Shown here piece by piece: positions 34,433 through 46,286 of a DNA stretch of 64,000 nucleotides (the first letter of the stretch is position 1; each line of letters opens with the position of its first letter). The stretch is from Talinum fruticosum. Taxonomy: Eukaryota; Streptophyta; Magnoliopsida; Caryophyllales; Talinaceae. The translations under genes were made by a program, and so were the position numbers. Under the pieces are notes generated by a model. That model saw nothing but the letters and a program-made list of their open reading frames with translations, did not search any database and had not been told where the DNA came from. Location: positions 1,302,001 through 1,366,000 of the forward strand of contig JAITYX010000066.1 in the NCBI GenBank assembly GCA_021018815.1, written 5' to 3'.

Positions 34433-35930
34433 GGGCATATTTAGTTGGATGTAATCAAAGTGGTAATGTAATTAAAATGGTAATGGTGATTACATTACCA
34501 TTTTTTGTTACAACTTTGTAATGCAATCAAAATTGCATTGTAATCACATTAACCTCTACATATGCAATAACAATTACTTAGACATTTACTAAACAATCAT
34601 GCTTACATCCATGTTTGTGATCAAATTTTAATATACTTCCAATATTTCTCTCTCTCTCTCTCTATCTCCCTCTTTTTCTATTCTATATTTTTTTTTCTCT
34701 CCTCCTTGACAAGTAAAAATTCATCCATTTGATTTTCTTTCTTCTATTATCTTAAAATATGAATCGTTTGGTCATTAAGGTTCTATTTGATTCTAAGAAA
34801 ATTAGAAGGAAAGAAAAAAATATGGAAAATGAATTTCTTTCTCTTGTTTGAATTGAAGAAAAAGGAGAGAAAAAAAGTTTGATGGAAAAACTCATAGAAA
34901 ATTTTGTCAATTTGATCAATCATATTTTCCTTCCAAAATTGAGAGGAAAATGGAAGAAAAATTTCACAAAAAGAGAGAAATGTAGAAAAGAGAGAGAATT
35001 CTATTAAGTAATGTCATTAAGAATTTTCTCTCTCCTCTCAATTAATTAATATTATTGAATATTTTCTCTCTTCTTTTCATGACAATGTGGTGGATGGGTA
35101 AAAGGTTAGAAAATGATTATAATTTTTTTCCTCTATTTTTCCTTGAACCAAACACAAGAAAAAAATTAATTTTCCCTTAACTTTTTTCCTCATCATTTTT
35201 TTCCATTTAAATTTTCTTTCCAACCTATTTTCTTAGAATCAAATAGAGCCTAAGAGAAAAATTCAACTTCAATATTTTGGATTCAAAATTTAACTATTCA
35301 ATTAAAAAGATAAAAGAAGCTTAAATTAAAATTTTTAGATCAAATTTTTTTACTTGTCAATATTTATCTTTAATTCAATAAATATTTATCATCAATAAAA
35401 TAAATTCAGTTGGTATTTTTATCAACGAAAAAAATTCAGAACTTAATTATAAGATAGAAGAGATTAAAAAAATCTCAAATATAAACTTAGAGTTTAAAAT
35501 TTTGTTATTTGGATAACATTTATCTTCACTATGACAAACATTTATCGCCACTAGAATAATCCGGTTGATCTTTCATGACACCAAAAACATTTAAAATTAG
35601 AAAATATGATAGAAAAGATTAAAAAAATTTTAAATATGATTTTGAATTTAAAATATTTTCATGTGGATAACATTTATCTCTTTTACGATATTTATTATCA
35701 TTTAAAATAACATAGTTAATATTTGTCATAAAAGAAATAAAACTTGATTATTTGATAGAAAATATTTTAAAAAATTTAAATCTAAATATGTACCTTAAAT
35801 TTTTATTTAGATAACATTTATCTCTACTACAATATTTTAATTGCTATTTTTTACCATTGAAATAATTCATTACCTTTGTGAGTACATTACACTTTTTATA
35901 TAACCAAACATGGTAATGTAATTTTTGTCA
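34433..35930. mobile_element. TIR element, tttggttggatgtaat family, copy 2 (right-truncated)
   Basis: The left end gggcatatttagttggatgt parallels copy 1, and the internal sequence matches copy 1 in order (tgcaatcaaaattgcattg, gataaaagaagcttaaatt, ggataacatttatc). It stops at taaccaaacatggtaatgta near 35922, lacking roughly the last 80 bp and the right terminal repeat of copy 1. A Tourist-like MITE is nested at 34779-35250. Confidence 0.7.
34779..35250. mobile_element. Tourist/PIF-Harbinger-like MITE nested in TIR copy 2
   Basis: The termini ggttctatttgattctaaga and tcttagaatcaaatagagcc are near-perfect inverted repeats, flanked by TAA at 34776-34778 and 35251-35253. Copy 1 of the host element preserves the empty site (cattaagagaaaa near 33622), confirming insertion with a 3-bp TAA duplication. 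472 bp, GA/TC-rich, non-coding. Confidence 0.85.
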
Positions 35931-36092
35931 CTCCATTGACAATATGATCAACTATACAGATACTCAATAATTAATACTATCAACAAAAATTCATCTCTTT
36001 GAAAATATGGTACATACGACTATAAAAGTTTACTATACACTCGTTAAAAAATTACCCATTATTTATATCATTTTTATCAAAAAATTTATTTA

Positions 36093-36360
36093 CTCCCTCC
36101 ATTTTACAACATTTATTGTTTTTAAGGTGCGGAAAAATATTAAGAAAATATAAAATTGATGAAATAAATTTGTATTAAAAGATCAAGTTACCCCAAACTC
36201 TCATTGAAAATAAAGAAAGTTAATGAAAAAAGGAGAGAAAAAGACAATTAATAAGGACAAAACTAGTAAACTAGTCATTCGTATGTCATAGGATTAGAAA
36301 GTGACAGATATTGTAAACAAAAAAGTTAATTAAGTGACAAGTATTGTGAAATTGAGGGAG
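36093..36360. mobile_element. Stowaway/mariner-like MITE, type I (unit copy 1)
   Basis: CTCCCTCCATTTTACAAC at the left, inverse ..GAGGGAG at the right, TA on both sides (36091-36092, 36361-36362). 268 bp, non-coding. Confidence 0.85.
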
Positions 36361-36473
36361 TATATCTTTCAAAATACTTAATTTGGAATTTAAAGATTTT
36401 ACATTAAGATATTTTATATGTTACTATCCTAGTTATGAGCATTAAGATATCTTATACGTTACTATCCCAGTTA

Positions 36474-36754
36474 CTCCAACCATTTCACAATATATGTCAC
36501 TTTAACTAATTTATTTTGTTTTACAATATCTCGTTATGTTATAATTATAATCTCAATAACATATAATGACTAGTTAACCAAATTTGTTCTCATTAATTAC
36601 TTTTTTTTCGCTCCTATTTTCATGAACTTTCTTCAATTCCGATAAAATATTTGGCCAACTTATTCTTTTAATATAAATTTTGTTAGTAATTTTGTGTTAT
36701 CTTAGTATTACCCGAGAGCCTAAAAAACAGACATGTGTTATAAAATGGAGGGAG
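36474..36754. mobile_element. Stowaway/mariner-like MITE, type II (unit copy 1)
   Basis: CTCCAACCATTTCAC at the left, AAAATGGAGGGAG at the right, TTA on both sides (TA-type duplication plus one shared base). Differs from type I internally. Confidence 0.8.
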
Positions 36755-37174
36755 TTATAAACTTAGGATATGCATACTTTATGGGTAATGAGCATTTGTT
36801 GTGCATCAAAATATTGATGAGTATTAATCAAAAGGATATGCTCTACTTTATGGGAATTGAGTACGTGTTTTCGAACAATTTTCCTCTTCATTATATTACA
36901 TTTTCTTAGAATCAAATAAAAATAAAAACCTTAAATTCCATAAATATAGTAAAACATCATTTCTACCATCCAGGCGTATTTTTAGAATGAGATAATTATA
37001 TTTATCTTCCTTTTGTTTTTGAGTAATAATTTTAAATACCTTCACCTTTATGGTATTAACTATCAACATAAATTAATCTCTTTAAAAACATAGTATATAC
37101 TGCTACAAAAGTTTACATGCGCCATTAAAAAATTTCCCATTATTTATATTTTTTTTATCAAAAAAATTTATCTA

Positions 37175-37441
37175 CTCCCTCCATTTTATAACATTTATTG
37201 TTTTTAGGGTGCGAGAAAATACTAAGAAAATACAAAATCGATAAAATAAATTTGTATTAAATGACCAAGTTGTCCCAAAATTTCATTGAAAACAACAAAA
37301 GTAATAAAAAAGGAGAGAAAAATAATTAATAAGGACAAAACTAGTAAATTAATTATTAATATATCATTGGGATTGAAAAGTGACAAATATTGTAAACAAG
37401 AAAAGTTAATTTAAGTGACATATATTATGAAATGAAGGAAG
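37175..37441. mobile_element. Stowaway/mariner-like MITE, type I (unit copy 2)
   Basis: CTCCCTCCATTTTATAAC left end, ATGAAGGAAG right end, TA flanks. Confidence 0.85.
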
Positions 37442-37537
37442 TATATCTTTCGAAATACTTAATTTGGAATTTAAATATTTTACATCAAGATATTTTATAT
37501 GAGCATTAAGATATCTTATACGTTACTATCTCGATTA

Positions 37538-37811
37538 CTCCTTCCGTTTGATAATATATGTCACTTTAACTAATTTATTTTTGTTTCACAATATCTCGTC
37601 ATTTTAGAATCCTAATAACATATAATGACTAGTTTACCAAATTTGTTCTCATTAATTACTTTATTTTTCTTTCCTATTTTCATGAACTTTCTACAATTCC
37701 AATAAAATATTAGGGCAAGTTAGTCTTTTAATAAAAATTTTGTTATGAATTTTGTGTTATCTTAATATGACTCGTAGTCTAAAAACGACAATTGTTGTAA
37801 AATAGAGAGGG
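37538..37811. mobile_element. Stowaway/mariner-like MITE, type II (unit copy 2)
   Basis: CTCCTTCCGTTTGATAATA left end, AAAATAGAGAGGG right end, TTA flanks. Sixteen bases before the hAT insertion. Confidence 0.8.
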
Positions 37812-39648
37812 TTATAAACTTAGGATTAGGGGTTAGCATAATCAGTTAACCGGACTTTGAGTTAACCAAATTTTCGGTTCGAAAAATAAAATCGAACCGT
37901 GACGTAACCAAATATTTCGGTTAACCGAAAAAGTCGTTTCGGAAATATTGTGAACAAGTGAATCGAATCTAATTATCGGTTAACTAGATTTTCGGTTCGG
38001 TTAACCGATACTTCGATTCGGTTCATGGTTAACCTATTTTATTCCCTAATTTACATTTTTAATTTTTTCTATTTGAGTGTTTATTTTTCCATTTTACCTA
38101 ATTACCTTTGTGAAACAAGTGAAACAAAATTATAAACTCAAATAGAAAGAGTTATTGAGAAATTGTTGCTTTGCTTTACTTTCTATAATCCATTCTTTTC
38201 CATTTAATAACTAAAAATTTCAATTAATATTGAAGTTGTTGCTTTGCTTTGCAAGAGTTATGTGAGAAAAAAATAAATAAAAATGATCATTAAGGAAGCT
38301 ATTGTAGATGTGGCTATTAGAGTACTCCATTCAATGGTTTTTGAATATTACAAACACTACTACAAGAACCATTTTTAATTACGGTTAAAAACGACATTTG
38401 ATGATGTTTAACAAGCGTCGTGTATTTGGACGTCATTGTATGTAGCATTTTTAATTACGATTTAACAACCGCCATAATAGGTCACCTCCGACGATGGTTT
38501 TCATGAAAAACCGTCGTCGGAGGTACCTATATGACGACGGTTTTCCAAAGAGAACCGTTGTCATATATTTACATATGACGACGATTCTCTTTGATAAGCC
38601 GTCGTCATAGGTCCTGCCCGTAAAGCCAAATTTGTTCAGGCTTATGACGACGGTTCTAATGTAAGAATCGTCGTAATAGGTTTTTATTTTTTAAATAGTT
38701 TTTTTGTTTTTTCCTTCCCCTTGTTCAAAATACACTCCAAAATACATCCCAACCGACACAACAACAAACCAAGTAGCCTCAATTTTCAAACATAAATACA
38801 AGAATTTCCAACTTACTACAACCGCAACAAAGTTCCATCTAAATAAGTTCGCAACACGCTTCTATATTTCCCATTTAAAGTTTAAGCAAAGAATATATTA
38901 CGAGTTGCTTGTTTGGAGTTATTGCAGAGGTAGCCTGGACAACATATTTACATCATATTTGAACTCCAAACAAACAATATAGTCATAAAAACATAATACC
39001 ACATGTCTCTTCTTGAAAAATTAAGGAACACAAATAGGACATAATACCAAGCAATGTCTACATCCTTTGTCATAATCCCAAAGTAATGCTCCTCATGTAC
39101 TTCCTTAGCTTGGAGTTTGTGCAGGGGGTAGATTGGACAATAAGCAACTTAATCACTGTGGAAAACATTAAGCGAGAGCAGAGATTAGCAACCAAAATTG
39201 ATAAAAGCTTTAAGCAACAATTATCCATAAGAAATATGCACAAAAACCTTTACCCGAAAGGCTTAGTCCTTTTGATACTCATCGAATGAGGATCTTTTAC
39301 CCTTCCTTTGGAGAGGCTAGTCCTTATTTTGCTTCTTGGAGTTCGTGCAGGGGTAGAAGCTGTTCTACAACATAAAAATTGAGGAAAACATTAAGCGAAA
39401 AGTGAGATTAGTAACCAAAACCGAGAAAAGTGTTAAGTGTTAAGCAACAATTATTCACAAGAAACATTACCTTCCAATTGAACAACTTAGTCATTATTTT
39501 GATCTCATCGAACAAAATTATCCGTTTACATGAATACCACGAGTAAAAAATAATGACAAGCACGCTGCAGTTTCTAAAACAAGCAATAATATTGGATATC
39601 ATTCGGAATAAAATTAATGTTCTTACCGAGTTGATATAATTATATGGT

Positions 39649-40240
39649 TTATGCCTTTTTTCCTCCTCCTTTAGACTTATCTTCAATATATATGCCCTCT
39701 TGATGGTCAACCCTTAAATATGGTTCTTCAAAATTGGGATCATCATTTTCGACGGACATTCCCAAGGAGAAGGGTAGGGTCTCCTCAACAAACTCACACA
39801 CATCTTCACCATCACCACCAGCAACATGCCTCTTCCCTTGAAGAACAATAGACCACTTATCATTAGCCGGGTCCTCAACGTAGAACACTTGTCTTACTTG
39901 GGATGCCATAACGAATTGATCCCCTTTAGGCCCTTCTCTTGTGAGATCGACCATCGTGAATCCCATCTCATCAACTCGGACACCGTTATTATTGTCAGCC
40001 CATTTACACCGGAAAATAGGCTCACGAAAGTCAACATAGTCTAGCTCCCATATATCCTCAATGACACCATAATATGCCATTTTAGGTACAACGAGATTTT
40101 TGTCCTTGGAGTTGGACATATGAAGTGTATGAGCCTCCAATGTGACTCCACTATTTTGCGAGGTGCTCCTATTATCCTTGCTTTTGTGTAGAAAGAGTAT
40201 CCATTGATGTCATACCCATGGTAAGATATGACTTCCAACT
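39649..40240 (-). pseudogene. DUF4216 domain region of CACTA #2
   Basis: Block 40238-40180 reads SYHGYDINGYSFYTK. The main ORF at 40140-39649 (163 aa) opens with EAHTLHMSNSKDKN and contains YYGVIEDIWELDY, FRCKWADNNNGVR, DLTREGPKGDQFVMASQVR and QVFYVEDPANDKW, the conserved order of DUF4216 at the end of plant TNP2-type CACTA proteins. The two blocks are in different frames because the + T-run 40182-40185 has four T where five are needed. That lost base lies in a homopolymer, as in the host genes. The ORF ends with a Lys-rich GGGKKA tail. Role in transposition unknown. Confidence 0.8.
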
Positions 40241-42858
40241 ACGGCCTTTTAGCCAAGCCGACTAATGTTTGTGAGATATGTTCTTGTGATTCTTCTAATT
40301 GGCTAGTGATCACTCTATCTCCGAACCAGTTGACAAATGTGCGATTATAATGAGTTAGTACCCACGTTTCATTTTTTCCTCGGTATTGTCTCCTTATGAG
40401 AGATTTGTGCTTATCAATGAAAGATCGCACTTCATTGCTATTTTGTAGAATATAAGGATGTGCTTGATCCCTCATATCTCGACCGATTGTTAGAATCATC
40501 AGCCCAGTTTCCCCGCCCACCGATCTTCCCCATAAATCGATGTTTGGGAATACCAACTTCTTCCATTTGGGGATAGTATTCACGTAAGAACTCGACAAAC
40601 TCCTCATCCGTGTATGCCCGAACAATGCACGCTTCCGGTCGGTATCGATTTCTAACATACCCTTTGAGAATTTTCATGAAACGTTCAAAAGGGTACATCC
40701 ATTAGGAAAAACCGGCCACAAAATCGCACTTATTTCACCAAATGGACAACGAGGTGCACCATGACATCGAAAAAGAAGGTGGGAAGTACATCTCGAGTTG
40801 GCACAACGTAATGATCACGCCGCGCTGAAGATAATCCAATTTCTCCAAATCAACAGCTTTGCTGAATACGGCATTGAAGAAGAAGCAAAGTCTTGTGATC
40901 GCATGTCCGACGTGTTTCGCTATCACAACTCGGATAACAACCGGCAGTATTTGTTGTATCAAAATATGACAATCGTGAGATTTAAGATCGATTAGTCTAT
41001 AATCGGACATCGAAACGAGTCTACCGATGTTTGAAGAATATCCCCGTGGCACTTTTGAGTTTCTTCAAGGTCTCATACAAACGTTGTTTTTCCCTTCTAC
41101 TCAATGTGTAAAACGCTGGAGGCAAATATGTTCTCTTCCCCTTTGGTTGTGGTGCTAATTCCTCCCGTATTCCCATTTCACACATATCGAGTTGTGCTTT
41201 CTCTCCGTCCTTGGTCTTCCCGGTATGTTTAGAAGAGTTCCAATGAGACTTTCATAGATGTTTTTCTCTATATGCATTACATCAAGACTATGTCTCACAT
41301 ACAACTCTTTCCAATATGGAAGATAAAAAATATTGATTTCTTTTTCCACACACCGTTTCGGATTGACGTCGGTATGGCTTACCGAACTCCACATCAAGAT
41401 GCTTCACTTGCTCATATATTTGATGTCGTGTTAATGGAGTTGGAGTAGAATCTATCTTGGTTTTACCATTGAAAGCCTTATTTTTTTACGATATTGATAG
41501 GAAAAGGGAAGAAACTTTCGGTGTCCGAGATAGGCCGTCTTTTCTCGTGCTTGAGTTGATAGGAGCAAGTACTCTCTGCACAAATGGGGCATACCTTGTG
41601 TCCTTTGACGGTATATCCGGACAAGTTTCCGTACACTGGGAAGTCATTGATTATGGTGAAGATCTAGCTCGCAATGTAAATTGCTCTTGACGTATGCATC
41701 TTAAACCGATATACCTTCATTCCATATAAGCTTGAAATCTTCAACAAAAGGCGCCAAGTAAATATCTATATCATTTCCTGGCTGTTTAGCATTGACAACA
41801 TAATGTACTTGCGCTTCATACACAACGACGACGGTAGATTGTAGATAACCAAAAGAACGGGCCAACAATTGTGCTTGCTACTTAGGTCACTTTGGGGGTT
41901 TATTTCATCCGTACAAAGACCTAGAGGTAGATTCCGTGCTTCCCTACCAAATTTTGGGAACAATGAATCGATCTTCTTCTATTGAGGAGAATCGATAGGG
42001 TGACGTATCTTGTTATCACGGACCCTTCCGTCGTATGCCATGTCAAATTCTTTGCATCGGTTGAACTTGAAAAAGGCGCTTAAACCTCGGTATTATCGGC
42101 AAGTACCACAACACCTTCGCGGGAGGTCTCTCAACACTCTCTCCATTGATGTTTTTCATTTTGTATCGAGGTACACAACACTTAGGACATTCGCGTCTAT
42201 GTGCATGTTCTTTTCATTACAATATGAAATCGTTGGGGCATGCATGTATCTTCTTATACCCCATGCCTATAGGACACAACATCTTCTTCGCCTCATATGT
42301 ACGGTTGGGAAGGACGTTGCCTTTGAGGAGTATATCTTTCAAGCATACCCAAGCAAGTCCGTGAAACTTTTGTCTCTCCAGCCGTTAGTCGTTTTCAAGT
42401 TCATCAAGCTCAACACAGCTGATAAATGGGTATATTTATCACACCCGGGTAAAGAGGCTTCACCGAATCGGCTAACAATTGCTCCAATATGCGTGGTTGA
42501 TCGACTAAATCACGTTCTACTCCAGGAACTAGATCTTCGAGTTGATCTTCTAATTCCATACTACTCGCTGGCTTTATTTTCATCATACCTTCATCTTCCT
42601 CAAAAACAGGTATATTCACAAACTCCTCTTCCCCATGCCAAACCCACACCTTATAAGTTGTGCCAAACCCATGTTGATTAGGTGACCTTTTACAACCTTA
42701 AGGGGAATCTTGAGGAGTTGAAACACCTTAAATATGGACAAAATATGGACTATTCTCTCGAATTTGGCGGCATGTTTGACTGCAATCTTTAGAAAGTTGT
42801 TAACACCATCGCTATATTCTACACTCCTCCTATCACTATAAACCCACGCTCGATCCAC
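40239..42858 (-). pseudogene. TNP2-type CACTA transposase (Transposase_21), broken
   Basis: On - the order is that of plant TNP2 proteins. A transposase-associated domain (42858-42690) has DRAWVYSDRRSVEYSDGV and FLKIAVKHA. An acidic linker follows (42649-42450). The Transposase_21 core (about 42420-41160) has TDLLGYLKDILPKGN, YEAKKMLCPIGMGYKKI, HACPND and LWYLPIIPRFKRLF, and later LPYWKELYVRHSLDVMHIEK and NIYESLIGTLLNI. The DUF4218-like part (41052-40440) has LKSHDCHILIQQILP, RLCFFFNAVFSKAVD, TLCQLEMYFPPSF and WMYPFERFMKILKGYVRN. The protein would catalyse excision and integration at CACTA ends. Stops and several frameshifts show that this copy is inactive as written. The 223-aa + strand ORF at 42010-42681 is its antisense shadow. 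Confidence 0.88.
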
Positions 42859-45167
42859 ACGTTACCCATTAACACGAGCATATAGTTCGAGAAATACGTA
42901 CTTATTACACACAAATAATATGACATGAGCCTAAGATCCTTCTACAGGGATAGATGGTCCTAAACCCATTCAAGAATAATATGACCCTAGACCGTGTAGC
43001 AAAATCTCATCATACATTTGACAAAATTCCGTCGACATTTCCCTTAGTTCTTCAAGTACAACATATGAAAGCGAATTGGCTAATGTGTATATCCTTACTT
43101 AATTGTATGGTAACGAAGTAAAGGTACACACATCAAACCCATCGTCATCATAATTGCACCGAAGAACGAGAGGGAAAATGAGCACCGTGATATCTTGTCA
43201 AATTTATGATAAGATTATAATAGCCACACAACCTATTATTATATTATTCTCAAACTGTCCAACACGGACAATTCAAAAACCTTTACATACCAAGCTAATA
43301 TCCTAAACGCTATACGCACATTTATGCAAGTATTGCGACCTAGGATAACATGTTATGTACGAGATGTTTAAACGGGTTCTCTAAGCTTATGAAATATATA
43401 CGATAATTTAATGAAGCATGCCATTAATCGAATTATATGAAAAGCAATAAAGTCCTATATCCAAATTATCGTTCTATTTCTCTAAAACCCTAAACTAAAC
43501 AAATTTGGAAGCACTATTGCGATTTACCATCATTAACTATCATTCTATTTCCCTATAAATTAAATCCTAAAATCCTAAACCCATTTCTCAAAATCTCTAA
43601 CATCTCACGAATTTCCAACTTAATAAACTAAACAAATGTTACCACATTGTCAACATTCACACATTCTCAATATTCAACATTTTTCAACAAAGATTCAACA
43701 TTTCAACAATCTCAAACATTTACTCACATTCACAATAGTCACATCATTACCCCAAATGCGTTCACCAATTAACTATATTAAATCTTATAAATAACTTAAA
43801 GTGGAAAAAGAAGAAAGGATAAAGATTCATACCGTAATAACGAGGAAAACAACGGCGACACACACAACCAATACTATGATAACTACAAGAAAGAGGAGAG
43901 ATTATGAGTGAGCGAAAATGAAAATTAAACAACAAGAGGAATAATAGTGCTGATTATTTATTGATGACTCCGAGCGGATCTAGATCCGAGTTGTGGATGA
44001 AAGTGAATGGTGGAGAACGATAAGGCCGAGAGTAGATAGCGAGATAAAGTAGGCTTGAAAATAGCAGGTACGTTCTCGGGTTTTTAGATCTGTTCCGAAA
44101 GTCATTGGATGGCGATTCTTTCACGTAACCGTTGTCATATGTTGCATAAGACGACGGTTCAATGAAATCAACCGTCATCCAAAAATACCCAACACATATG
44201 ACGACGGTTCTAATGTAAGAACCATCGTCATTTGTGCTTCGTAACACCAGTTATTTACAAAAATGCCACCAGTCCAGCTTTCATGACGGTTTGTCCTTTT
44301 AGTGGTCGTTAAAGACCTATCGTTAAAAGTGGTTTCGTAATAGTGAGAAATTGTTTCAAACCTAAATCAAATAAACAAGAGAGTTAAGCTCCAATTCACA
44401 TAGTAATTATCATCAACAACAATTATATTCATGGGAGTATTTACATTTAAGACCGTTCTCATTGTTATTGTCTCTAGAGATTGTGTAAAACCACCACTTT
44501 AACTATTCGAAAAGGGATTCAATTATTCAACACTTCGGATCTAGGTATTTAAAAATCATTGAAAACAATTATTAACAAGAAGTGGGAGAAGTGAAGAACA
44601 TCTTGAGAGGAGAAAGAGCGGAGGAGTCGCTAACCATGACTCGTGAAGATAAACACCGCCGCTACTAGATCCGAAGGCCAATGTTGTCTGCAGTCGAAAA
44701 ACACAAGAGAGCGAGACGTTTGGAAAGAGGAGGATCCATAAGCGATTGAGTGAGTCCGAGAGAGTGAGAGGGGAGAGGAGTGAGAGAGTGAGAGATGCAA
44801 ATTTGATTGAGAGAGTGAAAGACAAGGGAGAGTTAGAGAGGAGGCAAGAGATAATAAGAGAGGATCCGATCGGTTAGAGGAGGCGAAAGAGAGTTAGAGA
44901 TGAGGCAATTAGAGAGAAGGCGAGAGGGAGAGAACACTAACTTTAAGGTTTCGAGTCTAATTTTCTCCCTTAAATACCCAGCGATCATTTAATGAAAATT
45001 TCGTTAAGTTCACGATTAACTCGAAACTTTCATCTGCTGAACCGAAACCAAACCATAAACCGAAAAAATTTCGGTTCGGTTAACCAAACCGACTTTTAAC
45101 TAAAAATTTACTCGGTTAACCATAATTTTGGTTCGGTTTTTGGTTCAATTTTTGCTACTCGCCCCTA

Positions 45168-45373
45168 CTTAAGATGCATACTTTATGGGAAATGAGCATT
45201 TGTTGTGCCTCAAAGTATTGATGAGTATCAATCAAAAGGGTGTGCTCTACTTTATGGAAATGACCATGTGCTTTTCGAACAATTGTCCTTTTCATTATAT
45301 TAATTTTTCTTAGCATAAAAAATAGAACCTTAAAGTCCAATCAAAATAGTAAAACATCATTTCTATAATTTAA
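45168..45373. repeat. Remainder of tandem unit copy 2
   Basis: Continues the unit interrupted by the hAT element: gcatactttatgggaaatga, tgatgagtatcaatcaaaag, aatagtaaaacatcatttct. It ends at ataatttaa immediately before the CACTACT of CACTA #3. Confidence 0.85.
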
Positions 45374-45946
45374 CACTACTATAGAAATCACCTTTTACCG
45401 CGTTCGAAAAGACCTTTTACTCGGACATCGTGTATACGAGTGTAATAGTAGATGAGCATCTTTTACTACAGTTTACAACCATAGTAAAAGATAACTTATT
45501 ACTACGGTTCATTCGGGAATCGTAGTAAAAGACAGCTTTATTACTATGGTTTAGGATAAAGAACCATAGTTATAAGATGAACCTATTACTACGATTCTAC
45601 AGTTATTACCCGAGAACCATAGTAATAGGTTATTTTTCGGACCTATTATTACGATTGTTTGGTTAGAATTGTAGTAAAAGGTCTGAATTTTTTAAAATTA
45701 ATTAATTTTTTATTTTCTTACTCCTTGTACAATTATACAATTAACATATAACCATTTACACGAGACTCTTTCAAAATATATAAAAATCAGAATTATTCCA
45801 AAAATATATGTACAACCAACAAGCTCACACAAAGTAGTATGATACACAATTAAAAAAATCACAAACTTCACCAATCAAATAATGAAGAAAAAGTGTAAAT
45901 ATATACCTATATAACTATCTTTATACAGCCATACACAAACTATGCC

Positions 45947-46240
45947 CAACCCTGTTTTAGTTTGTCCAACACAACATCTCGTAGAGGAAGTGGGGGCTTC
46001 TTTCCCGTGAAATATTGTGACCAATGCTATAAAAGTAGTATTAATTACTTCAAGTGCAAGTATTAATTAAGGTGAAAAGAACATAACATTATTAAAATTA
46101 AAATTTTCATAATCAAATACAAGTGCAAGTGCAAGTACCTCTTTAGGATTAGGTTCGAGATCATTGAAATCCAACCGCATCATAATCTTTTTCATGTACT
46201 TGGAGAATATAAAAGCCACACACCACGTTCCCCTTTTGTT
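45947..46240 (-). pseudogene. Ulp1/C48 peptidase-like relic, Cys-box part (CACTA #3)
   Basis: Block 46240-46140 on - reads NVVCGFYIF then KYMKKIMMRLDFNDLEPNP after a one-base frame change. Cys-Gly matches the catalytic Cys box of C48 peptidases (CACTA #1 has VECSF here). Block 46025-45947 reads YFTGKKPPLPRDVVLDKLKQ and ends GWA-stop (TAG), giving the natural C-terminus of the ORF. The LTR element is inserted 47 bases upstream of this relic in the intron or exon joining it to the His box at 53873-53979. Confidence 0.65.
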
Positions 46241-46286
46241 TGTGACACTATATATAATCTCAACACATGGAGAATTAATTAGTACT

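Larger units (their letters stand above)
35938..37826. repeat. Tandem array of an about 1 kb unit, copies 1 and 2
   Basis: Each unit consists of a leader (tacaaaagtttac..tacccattatttatat), MITE type I, a linker (atacttaatttggaatttaaa ... ttaagatatcttatacgttac), MITE type II, and a tail (ataaacttaggat.gcat, tgatgagtattaatcaaaag, cattttcttagaatc). Copy 1 spans about 35938-36985. Copy 2 starts at about 36985, is interrupted by the hAT element at 37827 and resumes at 45168. MITE-to-MITE spacing gives a period of about 1080 bp here. Copies 3 and 4 lie at 58806-60668. Confidence 0.8.
38355..44345 (-). mobile_element. CACTA (En/Spm) element #2, TNP2 type
   Basis: Begins CACTACTACAAGAACC (38355) and ends ggtttcgtaatagtg (44345), inverse CACTATTACGAAACC. 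The flanking triplets are aaa and aga (one mismatch). Subterminal arrays of GACGACGGTT words, direct and inverted, lie at 38390-38690 and 44100-44330. The interior encodes, on -, a TNP2-type transposase and a DUF4216 ORF, both with frame disruptions. The element sits inside the hAT element 37827-45167, so it is the younger of the two. Confidence 0.88.
37827..45167. mobile_element. Non-autonomous hAT element, interrupted by CACTA #2
   Basis: The left end TAGGGGTTAGC (37827) and right end GCTACTCGCCCCTA (ending 45167) are imperfect inverted repeats, flanked by cttaggat (37819-37826) and cttaagat (45168-45175), an 8-bp duplication with one mismatch. Subterminal regions (37845-38040 and 45010-45150) are packed with GGTTAACC/TTCGGTTCGG words, exactly as in hAT element 53988-58382. 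The empty site is visible in sister units (aacttaggatgcat at 60592). Without the CACTA insert the element is about 1.35 kb and non-coding: GA-rich DNA at 44560-44940, AT-rich elsewhere. Confidence 0.8.

Noticed and set aside
42010..42681. 223-aa open frame on +
   Set aside because: Antisense shadow of the TNP2 transposase. The - strand reads DILPKGN, YEAKKMLCPIG and other family motifs over the same bases.
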